DNA from: Parcubacteria group bacterium
Lineage (GTDB): Bacteria; Patescibacteriota; Minisyncoccia; Phycocordibacterales; UBA2163
NCBI GenBank assembly: GCA_016784285.1
Contig: JADHUX010000010.1
Location: 1 to 10,468, forward strand
Direction of reading: 5' to 3'
Length of the DNA stretch: 10,468 nt
The notes under the pieces are model-generated. The model was given only the letters and a program-made list of their open reading frames with translations, searched no databases and had not been told where the DNA came from. Both the position numbers and the translations under genes were made by a program. Below, piece by piece: positions 1 to 5,017 of the stretch (position 1 is its first letter; each line of letters opens with the position of its first letter).

Positions 1-2
1 AT

Positions 3-797
3 GGCTATCATGAGGACAAAGAAGTAGTAGAAGAACACGGTCATGGACCAGAAGATCTTGCTCGTATCAGGTCTGATAAAGAATATACTCACAATATATC
101 TGGTCATGGGGAGCATTCGGTAGATTTTCATGCTGTACTTGGTTTTATGGGTGGAGCAGAGCTTCTTAAAGTGGCGCCAGGTGAGACAAAGTCTTTTGAG
201 TTTAAAGCAACACGTCCTGGTCTTTATATTTACCATTGTGGTAGTGGTCATGTACCAACACACATTGCACGTGGTATGTACGGCATGATACTTGTAGAGC
301 CAGAAGGAGGTTTGTCTAAGGTAGACAAAGAGTATTATGTCATGCAAGGAGAGCTTTATACAAAAGGTGATTTAGGAGATGGTGGGTTTCAAAAATTAGA
401 TAAAAAGAAGTTATTAAAAGAACAACCAGAATATTATACTTTTAACGGAAGGTTAAATGCACTTACAGGAGAAAGAGCTCTTATGTCTAATGTAGGAGAA
501 ACTATAAGGATATTTTTCGGTAATTCTGGTCAGAATATTTCAAGCTTTCATATAATAGGTGGAATATTTGACCGTGTTTATAAGGAAGGTGATCTAACTT
601 CATCACCACTAAAGAACGTACAAACTACTCTTGTCCCAGCTGGAGGGTCAGTTGTGGTTGAGACTAAAACAGAAGTTCCTGGAGTACTGCGTTTAGTAGA
701 TCACGCTCTCAGTAGAGCTGTAGACAGAGGAGCATTAGGTGAAATAGTTGTTAATGGGGAAGATAGACCTGATTTGATTAATAGTTTAGGGCAATAG
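3..797 (+). CDS. nirK: Copper-containing nitrite reductase, AniA-like (NirK), 5'-truncated by window edge
   Basis: The frame is open from the window edge, so 264 C-terminal residues are visible and roughly the first 100 of a usual NirK are missing. NirK reduces nitrite to nitric oxide outside the cytoplasm with type 1 and type 2 copper. Numbering the visible residues, the HSVDFH motif supplies His38 (type 1) and His43 (type 2) with the catalytic Asp41. YHC supplies His78 (type 2) and Cys79 (type 1), and THIARGM supplies His87 and Met92 (type 1). The second cupredoxin domain has SFHIIGG (His183, active-site His) and LVDHALSRA (His234, type 2). Both copper sites are therefore complete. The text after Cys79 closely follows Neisseria AniA (GMYGMILVEP, KVDKEYYVMQGELYTKG, VPAGGS). 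Residues 1-37 before the first ligand are rich in His, Glu and Asp and do not look like the usual beta-strand there. Family call is firm; the role in this organism is inferred. Confidence 0.93.
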   Translation, partial: GYHEDKEVVEEHGHGPEDLARIRSDKEYTHNISGHGEHSVDFHAVLGFMGGAELLKVAPGETKSFEFKATRPGLYIYHCGSGHVPTHIARGMYGMILVEPEGGLSKVDKEYYVMQGELYTKGDLGDGGFQKLDKKKLLKEQPEYYTFNGRLNALTGERALMSNVGETIRIFFGNSGQNISSFHIIGGIFDRVYKEGDLTSSPLKNVQTTLVPAGGSVVVETKTEVPGVLRLVDHALSRAVDRGALGEIVVNGEDRPDLINSLGQ

Positions 798-856
798 TAG
801 GATAACTTTGTTGCTTACTGTGAGAGTAGTATGAGATAATCTAAGCTATGTTACGG

Positions 857-890
857 TCGACAGTAATTATTTAATTTAATAAATTATATT
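857..890 (+). promoter_or_regulatory. Promoter for the 151-aa membrane protein gene, leaderless type
   Basis: TCGACA (857-862, one base off TTGACA), a 17-bp spacer, then TAAATT (880-885) ending 5 nt before the ATG at 891. The predicted transcription start falls at or next to the start codon, and no Shine-Dalgarno is present. It implies that the membrane protein gene can be transcribed separately from nirK. Confidence 0.55.
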
Positions 891-1346
891 ATGAATGGAA
901 TTTCAAAACTAAAATCAATAGTATTCGCTATTATAATAATAGACTTGATTTTAGTATTCCCAGTAATGCTTTCTTATGAAAAAGTAGGTACATTTCTTAA
1001 CGTAAGCGCTAACGGTATACCAGAAGTGTTCGTAACTCTTTTGGTAGAAATTATTCTCCTTACTATGACAGCTTTGGTGGCATATTTGGTTGCAAGAATA
1101 TATAAAGGTACAGCGTTTCAGTCTGCTTTTTACTTTATAGCTTGGGGTGTTTTGCTTTACGGTGTTGGAGATTCACATATCCTTATTTGGATGTATACAG
1201 GAGTAGAATCATTCCCGTCATTCTTGGGACCTGCAGGATCATCTATAGCACACGCTATTGGTGTAGGTCTAGGATTCATTTTGGTTATCACAGGATTGTA
1301 TAAACTAGCGAAAGCTCGTAATAAAATAGGAGGAGGTTCAATGTAA
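891..1346 (+). CDS. Four-helix integral membrane protein, function unknown
   Basis: A 151-residue, strongly hydrophobic protein with four likely membrane helices (about residues 9-29, 46-68, 77-100 and 114-138) and a short basic tail (KARNK). I do not recognise the family. Two helices carry histidines (His96 in GDSHILIW, His121 in SIAHAIGVG), which might bind heme or metal, but there is no recognised motif. It lies 93 nt downstream of nirK on the same strand and is followed by a strong terminator, so read-through from nirK could make the two one transcript; its own promoter is also likely. A partner role for NirK (electron delivery or anchoring) is only a guess from position. The ATG follows a -10-like sequence directly and has no Shine-Dalgarno. 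Confidence 0.82.
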   Translation: MNGISKLKSIVFAIIIIDLILVFPVMLSYEKVGTFLNVSANGIPEVFVTLLVEIILLTMTALVAYLVARIYKGTAFQSAFYFIAWGVLLYGVGDSHILIWMYTGVESFPSFLGPAGSSIAHAIGVGLGFILVITGLYKLAKARNKIGGGSM

Positions 1347-1371
1347 TCTACTTTTAGTTTTATACAATATT

Positions 1372-1416
1372 CAAAACACACACCGCCCTACGCGTAGGGC
1401 GGTGTGTGTTTTGTTT
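1372..1416 (+). terminator. Intrinsic terminator, perfect 42-bp palindrome
   Basis: Arms 1372-1392 and 1393-1413 are perfectly complementary over 21 bp with no unpaired centre, and TTT follows. The inner part is G+C-rich (CCGCCCTACG/CGTAGGGCGG) and the outer part is A/T-rich, as in a strong intrinsic terminator. It lies 25 nt after the membrane protein stop and separates that gene from the histidine kinase. The symmetry means it could also act on the opposite strand. Confidence 0.85.
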
Positions 1417-1445
1417 AATAGAATTTATTTTTATGTTAGATTAAG

Positions 1446-1456
1446 TATAAGAATAT
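1446..1456 (+). promoter_or_regulatory. -10 element of the histidine kinase, leaderless type
   Basis: TATAAG at 1446-1451 ends 5 nt before the ATG at 1457. No convincing -35 was found 16-18 bp upstream (the stretch reads like TTTATT), and there is no Shine-Dalgarno. It lies just after the preceding gene's terminator, so the kinase needs its own promoter here. Confidence 0.4.
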
Positions 1457-2701
1457 ATGAAGTCTATAAAAGAAAATACTTTTTTAATAATAGCAGCAAT
1501 ATTTGCATTTGTAGTTATAAACATTGCTTTGTTTTATGTATACCCTGGTAACTTTACAAACATAGCTTATATAACATTTCTTGTTATACCACTTTTTGTT
1601 GCGATTGTTTTAGTATTTACTAGATTTTCGGTTTTATTTACTTCAAGGATTTCTGAACAAGAAGACGAAAAGAAGTTATTGAGAGAACGACAAAAAGAAA
1701 TAGTAGAGAATATGGTGGAAGGACTTATTGTGCACAATAAGTTAGGCAAGATACTCTCAGTCAATAGTACAGCAGAGAGATTTTTAGGGATCTCTGCTTC
1801 TGAGATTTTATATAAAACAAAAGCAGAAATTAAAAATAAACCATCATTATTTAATGCTTTGTTTGAAAGCTTTGGTTCAGTTAGTGAAAAAGAACACTCT
1901 TTTAAAGACAAGTACGGCAAAGAACTTACTTTTAAAATAATTAATGTAGAGCTTAGTAAAGCTCGTGGTGAAAAATTGAAAATAATAAGAGATATTTCTA
2001 GAGAAAAGCATTTAAATAAAATGAAGTCAGAGTATTTGACCATTATGTCGCATAAGTTTTTAACACCACTTAACGGTATCAAATGGACGGCACCAAGTTT
2101 GTTAGATGAGGCTGTAAAAGATGTTGACAAAGAAAGATTTGTAAAAAATATTATAAAAAGTACAGACACATTAATAGAACTTACGTCACGGCTACTTAGA
2201 GTTACAGAGATGGAAGAAGGAAGCTTTACTTATAAGTCAGAAAGTATTGATTTAGAAAAAATTATTGAAAATGCAGTTAAAGATAGAAGAGACGATGTCG
2301 CAAAAAGAAACATAACAATGACATTTAATAAAACCATAACCTTAATACCCAAGGTTGTAGCAGATGCTGATAGGATAAAAGTTGTAGTCGATAATTTTAT
2401 AGATAATGCAATTAAGTATACTAAAAATAAAGGTAAAATAGACGTTACTTTAGAGGTGGAAGGTAAAAATATTAAATACAGTGTTAAGGATAATGGTATT
2501 GGTATAGCAGCAAAAGCTCAAGCAGACATATTTTCAAAATTCTTCCGAGATGACAGAGCGATAGCTATGCATACAGAAGGTTCTGGATTAGGATTGTTTA
2601 TAACAAAAAATATAATAGAAGAACATGGTGGTAAAGTTGGATTTATAAGCACAGAAAACAAAGGTTCAACATTTTTCTTTACACTTCCTATAAAAAAATA
2701 A
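1457..2701 (+). CDS. Membrane-bound PAS sensor histidine kinase
   Basis: A 414-residue two-component sensor kinase. Two N-terminal membrane helices (about 8-29 and 35-58) are joined by a very short loop, so there is almost no outside sensing domain. A coiled linker (about 65-85) leads to a PAS domain (about 80-185), then HisKA with phospho-acceptor His199 in SHKFLTPLNG, and a HATPase domain with N-box DNFIDNAIKYT (312-322), G1 DNGIGI (345-350), F-box FSKFF and G2 GSGLGL (375-380). The residue after His199 is Lys, where most kinases have Glu, Asp or Gln. The ATP-binding boxes are intact, so kinase activity is expected. It converges on a response regulator gene on the other strand, its probable partner. 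The PAS ligand is unknown; nearby NirK makes a redox or nitric oxide signal possible but unproven. Confidence 0.93.
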   Translation: MKSIKENTFLIIAAIFAFVVINIALFYVYPGNFTNIAYITFLVIPLFVAIVLVFTRFSVLFTSRISEQEDEKKLLRERQKEIVENMVEGLIVHNKLGKILSVNSTAERFLGISASEILYKTKAEIKNKPSLFNALFESFGSVSEKEHSFKDKYGKELTFKIINVELSKARGEKLKIIRDISREKHLNKMKSEYLTIMSHKFLTPLNGIKWTAPSLLDEAVKDVDKERFVKNIIKSTDTLIELTSRLLRVTEMEEGSFTYKSESIDLEKIIENAVKDRRDDVAKRNITMTFNKTITLIPKVVADADRIKVVVDNFIDNAIKYTKNKGKIDVTLEVEGKNIKYSVKDNGIGIAAKAQADIFSKFFRDDRAIAMHTEGSGLGLFITKNIIEEHGGKVGFISTENKGSTFFFTLPIKK

Positions 2702-2733
2702 AATACCTTACAATCATTGTAAGGTATTTTATT
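2701..2733. terminator. Bidirectional intrinsic terminator between kinase and response regulator
   Basis: A 13-bp stem (2701-2713 with 2717-2729) has a TCA loop. On the + strand the tail is TTTTATTTATT. Read on the - strand the tail is TTTTATTTTTTT, formed by the A-rich end of the kinase gene. It sits in the 40-nt gap between two converging genes and can end both transcripts. Confidence 0.85.
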
Positions 2734-2741
2734 TATTCTGT

Positions 2742-3122
2742 TTATGAGAGTGTCTTGTTGTTATTTGTTAGAAAAGTTTTAACTTTTTCTATTATCTCTT
2801 TAGGTGTACTTTGAGCTTTTATTATGTAGTCTTTTATCTTGAGAGACTTGGCTAAGTCTATACTTTCTTTGTCGTATAGATTAGACAGTACTATAACAGG
2901 TGTATTGTCACCCTCATCTCTTAATTGCTTTAGTAATTCAAGTCCTGGAAGCTTAGGTAATATAAGATCAAGTAATATAAGATCAAACTTTTCAGCTTTT
3001 ATATTTGCGAGACCTGCTTCTCCATCTACAGCGATCTTGATATCAAGACCTTCTTGTGTGCTTGTTTTTGTAAGCATTTCAAGAAGGAAGTTGTCGTCTT
3101 CTATTATAAGTATTTTAGCCAT
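2742..3122 (-). CDS. Single-domain response regulator (CheY-like receiver)
   Basis: A 126-residue receiver domain with no output domain. The acidic pocket is Glu8-Asp9-Asp10, the phospho-acceptor is Asp52 in LLDLILP, the switch Ser is Ser80 (VLSNL), and Lys102 follows in the IIKA motif. All key residues are present, so it should accept phosphate, probably from the convergent kinase. Without a DNA-binding part it must act by protein contact; in this kind of genome single receivers often serve motility or pili, and a pilus locus lies about 2 kb away, but that link is inference. An exact 15-bp tandem repeat codes for the DLILL-DLILP stretch around Asp52. The ATG is 6 nt from a -10 box and there is no Shine-Dalgarno. 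Confidence 0.93.
   Translation of the reverse strand: MAKILIIEDDNFLLEMLTKTSTQEGLDIKIAVDGEAGLANIKAEKFDLILLDLILPKLPGLELLKQLRDEGDNTPVIVLSNLYDKESIDLAKSLKIKDYIIKAQSTPKEIIEKVKTFLTNNNKTLS
2957..2986. repeat. Exact 15-bp tandem duplication inside the response regulator
   Basis: GTAATATAAGATCAA occurs twice head to tail (2957-2971, 2972-2986). On the coding strand it gives two copies of a five-codon unit around Asp47 and the phospho-acceptor Asp52. The period is a multiple of three, so slippage would add or remove five residues in frame. Confidence 0.95.
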
Positions 3123-3128
3123 GTTTAT

Positions 3129-3157
3129 ATTGTAGGGTATTTTTATAAAAGTATCAA
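3129..3157 (-). promoter_or_regulatory. Promoter of the response regulator, leaderless type
   Basis: On the - strand, TTGATA (3157-3152), exactly 17 bp, then TACAAT (3134-3129), which ends 6 nt before the ATG at 3122. Each hexamer matches five of six consensus bases. The A of the ATG is the predicted first transcribed base. The -35 starts only 2 nt after the stop codon of the upstream membrane protein gene, so the regulator has its own promoter. Confidence 0.7.
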
Positions 3158-3159
3158 TA

Positions 3160-3570
3160 TTATTGTTTTAGTTCTTTTTGTCGTTTTCTGTAAGCCATAT
3201 TTCCTAGTATATTTAATGTTATAAAAGATATAGTCACTATAGAAAATAATATAACATTGTTTAATACTTCAGCTTTCATTGTCGTATACATACCTACATA
3301 ACCTATTACTGCGACGATGACATCCACTATACGGTTTTCTGTTGTTTCGTGGATATCTTTAACTGTTTCATATATTTCCCAAATTATAGTAAGTGAAAAT
3401 AAAACAATAATACTAGTCCAAAAGGGAACATAACTAAGTATAGATACTCCAGCAATAACACCACCTGCGAGTGTATGATTTACTGACCAAAAGTCTATAT
3501 GTTTACCTTCAGCCCAAAGGGAGAACTCTTTTTTGATTTTTGTATTTAAGTTTATAGGTTCTTGTTCCAT
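3160..3570 (-). CDS. Small integral membrane protein with WEIYE and HETTENR motifs, function unknown
   Basis: A 136-residue protein. A short soluble N-terminus is followed by about four membrane segments (roughly 32-48, 50-66, 82-97 and 104-123) and a basic C-terminus (YRKRQKELKQ). Polar residues cluster in and between the helices: His24, Asp26 and His32 early, WEIYE (64-68), then His74, Glu75, Glu78, Asn79 and Asp83. Such patterns occur in several families of small uncharacterised membrane proteins with WExxE-type motifs, and could bind metal or form an active site, but I cannot name the family. It lies 37 nt upstream of the response regulator on the same strand. Its promoter overlaps two perfect palindromes, suggesting regulated expression. 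Confidence 0.85.
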   Translation of the reverse strand: MEQEPINLNTKIKKEFSLWAEGKHIDFWSVNHTLAGGVIAGVSILSYVPFWTSIIVLFSLTIIWEIYETVKDIHETTENRIVDVIVAVIGYVGMYTTMKAEVLNNVILFSIVTISFITLNILGNMAYRKRQKELKQ

Positions 3571-3577
3571 AGTGCTA

Positions 3578-3587
3578 AGTATAGCAT
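3578..3587 (-). promoter_or_regulatory. Extended -10 promoter of the 136-aa membrane protein, leaderless type
   Basis: On the - strand, TATACT (3583-3578) is preceded by TGC, making an extended -10 (TGn-TATACT), and ends 7 nt before the ATG at 3570. The -35 position holds no good match, which fits an extended -10 promoter. Confidence 0.55.
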
Positions 3588-3593
3588 AGGCTT

Positions 3594-3615
3594 GCTACGT
3601 AGCATGTTACGTAAC
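3594..3615. promoter_or_regulatory. Two adjacent 10-bp palindromes, candidate operator
   Basis: GCTACGTAGC (3594-3603) and GTTACGTAAC (3606-3615) are both perfect palindromes sharing the core TACGTA. They are 2 bp apart with centres 12 bp apart. They cover the -35 and spacer region of the leftward promoter at 3578-3587, where a bound dimeric regulator could block RNA polymerase. No regulator gene with an evident DNA-binding domain is in the window. Alternatively, the pair could form a small cruciform. Confidence 0.45.
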
Positions 3616-3680
3616 AACGATTTTGATAAAAACTTGTTTATGGTAAGAATTTAGCTTAATATATAGAATATTGGAGAGGT

Positions 3681-3774
3681 ATGAAAAAGCAACAGTGTTG
3701 CTTTGAATCCGAACGAAGTGAGGCGCGAGAGTGGACAAATACGAGAGCCACCGATACGGTACAATTAAATAAAT
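3681..3774. other. G+C-rich structured stretch upstream of tRNA-Ser, no convincing gene
   Basis: About half G+C over 3697-3760, well above the surroundings. It starts with an 8-bp hairpin (3686-3693 with 3697-3704, loop AGT). GAGCCACC at 3745-3752 is the exact reverse complement of GGTGGCTC inside the tRNA (3780-3787). TGGAGAGGT occurs at both 3672-3680 and the tRNA 5' end (3774-3782). A 38-codon frame (3681-3797) runs into the tRNA and is rejected as a gene. A TACAAT at 3760-3765 may be the -10 of the tRNA. The stretch may be an RNA leader, a small RNA or a remnant. Confidence 0.4.
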
Positions 3775-3862
3775 GGAGAGGTGGCTCGAGTGGTTGAAGG
3801 CGGCTGTCTTGAAAACAGCTAAGGGGGAAACTCCTTCGAGGGTTCGAATCCCTCCCTCTCCG
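3775..3862 (+). tRNA. tRNA-Ser (anticodon UGA)
   Basis: Acceptor GGAGAGG (3775-3781) pairs with CCTCTCC (3855-3861), and the discriminator is G3862 as usual for serine. The anticodon stem is GCTGT/ACAGC with loop CTTGAAA and anticodon TGA at 3810-3812, reading UCA. A long class II variable arm and a T arm of GAGGG-TTCGAAT-CCCTC are present. The 3' CCA is not encoded and must be added by a nucleotidyltransferase. Confidence 0.97.
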
Positions 3863-3874
3863 CAGATTTATAAT

Positions 3875-3955
3875 ATGAAAGAAAATACACAAGTTGTAAT
3901 AATGGTGCTTTCAGTACTTATGATTGCGTTTATATTATTCGTAACATTTGTTTAA
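3875..3955 (+). CDS. Possible 26-residue single-helix membrane peptide
   Basis: An ATG frame of 26 codons gives a short polar N-terminus (MKENTQ) followed by one continuous hydrophobic helix (VVIMVLSVLMIAF onward). It starts 12 nt after tRNA-Ser and its stop is 1 nt before the ruvX ATG, a spacing typical of translational coupling. TATAAT (3869-3874) abuts the ATG; if that is a -10, transcription would begin just inside this frame, which argues against translation from that transcript. It could be a real micro-protein or a chance frame in the ruvX leader. Confidence 0.35.
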   Translation: MKENTQVVIMVLSVLMIAFILFVTFV

Positions 3956-3956
3956 T

Positions 3957-4361
3957 ATGAGTAATTCGGAGCTAAAAAGAATTTTAGGTATTGATTTTGG
4001 TACTAAGAAGGTAGGTATTGCTGTCTCAGATGAGGGTGGTAACTTTGCATTACCAAAGATTGTTTTACCAAACGACAAAGATTTGGTTTATAATGTTAAG
4101 AGTATTATAGAAGAAGAGAATATTAACGAAATAGTTATAGGTGAGTCTGTAAACTATAAAGGAGAAGAAAATCTTGTTATGAAAGACACTAAAGATTTTG
4201 TAGAAAAGTTAAAAGAGTTCTCAGATGCTTTAGTTACGTTTGAACCAGAGTTTCTTACATCTTCACAAGTAAGAAACACACAAGGAGAAAGCAAAATGAT
4301 AGACGCTTCAGCAGCAGCTCTCATACTCCAAAGCTTTTTAGATAAAAGAAACAACAAATGA
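3957..4361 (+). CDS. ruvX: YqgF/RuvX-family Holliday junction resolvase-like nuclease
   Basis: A 134-residue RNase H-like protein of the YqgF family, acting in the cytoplasm on branched DNA or in rRNA 5'-end maturation; the in vivo role varies between bacteria. Motif I is GIDFGTKKVGIAVSD (Asp13), the middle strand is EIVIGESVNYKG (59-69), the second acidic site is FEPEFLTS (Glu96/Glu98, replacing the usual DERLTT), and the C-terminal motif is IDASAAALILQSFLD with Asp116. The three-acid set is complete. I chose ATG 3957; a TTG at 3948 in frame would add only three residues. The stop overlaps the next start by 4 nt (ATGA), so the next gene is coupled. No Shine-Dalgarno is visible. Confidence 0.92.
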   Translation: MSNSELKRILGIDFGTKKVGIAVSDEGGNFALPKIVLPNDKDLVYNVKSIIEEENINEIVIGESVNYKGEENLVMKDTKDFVEKLKEFSDALVTFEPEFLTSSQVRNTQGESKMIDASAAALILQSFLDKRNNK

Positions 4362-4960
4362 CAACTTATTTAAGAAAAATAAAAATAAGTATACGCGACT
4401 GGATGCTCAAGCACGCAGGAAGCACTCACGCAAAGGGTTGGCTTTCTTTTTTTTCATTTGCAGAAGCTTCCTTTTTTCCGATCCCACCTGATTTTATTTT
4501 AATTGCAATATTAGGTTCTAAACAACAGAAAAACTGGTTTTATTATGCTGCACTTACAGGAGTATGGTCTGTGCTTGGGGGAGTGTTTGGGTATGCTATA
4601 GGGTTTTTGCTTTTTGATAGCGTAGGTCAGTGGTTGATAGCGACATATAATCTAAGTGACCATATGGTTGTTGTAAAAGAACTTTTTGATCAAAATGCAT
4701 TTTGGGCAATATTTATTTCTGGTTTTACACCTATTCCTTACAAAATCTTTACGATTTCCGCAGGGTTTTTTAGTATTAATTTTATTACATTTCTAATAGC
4801 TTCAGCTATATCTAGGTTTTTACGATTTTTTATTGTTGGGTATATTATGAAAGTTTTTGGAGAAGAAATGAGCAAATTTGCTTTTAAGTATTTTAATATT
4901 TTGACATTTATATTTGCTCTTGCGGCCATAGTCTTTATTGTTGCGATAAAAATTTATTAG
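4358..4960 (+). CDS. yqaA: YqaA-family (DedA/VTT-type) membrane protein
   Basis: A 200-residue inner membrane protein of the YqaA branch of the VTT/DedA superfamily, whose better known members help lipid carriers or phospholipids cross the membrane. Family marks are FAEASFFPIPPDFIL (34-48), the second re-entrant motif GFTPIPYKIFTISAG (122-136), then FLIASAISRFLRFFIVGYI (145-163) with the conserved arginines Arg153 and Arg156. About four membrane segments plus the two proline-rich hairpins are expected. Length matches the family. It begins inside the ruvX stop codon (ATGA overlap), so the two are translated together. The exact substrate cannot be read from the sequence. Confidence 0.9.
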   Translation: MTTYLRKIKISIRDWMLKHAGSTHAKGWLSFFSFAEASFFPIPPDFILIAILGSKQQKNWFYYAALTGVWSVLGGVFGYAIGFLLFDSVGQWLIATYNLSDHMVVVKELFDQNAFWAIFISGFTPIPYKIFTISAGFFSINFITFLIASAISRFLRFFIVGYIMKVFGEEMSKFAFKYFNILTFIFALAAIVFIVAIKIY

Positions 4961-4981
4961 TACAAAATAAACATTCTTCTC

Positions 4982-5010
4982 TTTCAATAGCAAGAACCTC
5001 ACGATATAAT
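4982..5010 (+). promoter_or_regulatory. Promoter of the pilM operon, leaderless type
   Basis: A perfect TATAAT at 5005-5010 ends 7 nt before the ATG at 5018. The -35 position 17 bp upstream reads TTTCAA (4982-4987), a weak match. There is no Shine-Dalgarno between the box and the start. Confidence 0.6.
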
Positions 5011-5017
5011 ATAAACA

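Noticed and set aside
1-27. ATG at the first base of the window
   Set aside because: This frame stops after eight codons (TAG at 25-27); the real nirK frame is the third one and is open from the edge.
798-890. FNR/NNR-type anaerobic regulator box upstream of the membrane protein gene
   Set aside because: I looked for TTGAT-N4-ATCAA and found no acceptable match.
1328-1346. AGGAGGAGG followed by ATG TAA near the end of the membrane protein
   Set aside because: It looks like a perfect ribosome-binding site, but the ATG is followed at once by a stop; it is the glycine-coding end (IGGGSM) of the 151-aa protein.
1567-2169. 200-codon frame on the - strand
   Set aside because: It lies wholly antisense to the histidine kinase, which has all its motifs; the frame is a by-product of codon bias.
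2957-2986. CRISPR-like or satellite repeat
   Set aside because: Only two copies, no spacers, and wholly inside a coding region.
3681-3797. 38-codon frame upstream of and into tRNA-Ser
   Set aside because: It ends inside the tRNA, and the apparent Shine-Dalgarno is only one base from the ATG; better read as non-coding.
3773-3874. Longer 60-residue version of the micro-protein starting inside tRNA-Ser
   Set aside because: The upstream part is the tRNA itself; only the ATG at 3875 is possible.
3656-3892. 78-codon frame on the - strand containing GRDSNPR
   Set aside because: This string is the well known false translation of the antisense of a tRNA T arm; the frame covers tRNA-Ser.
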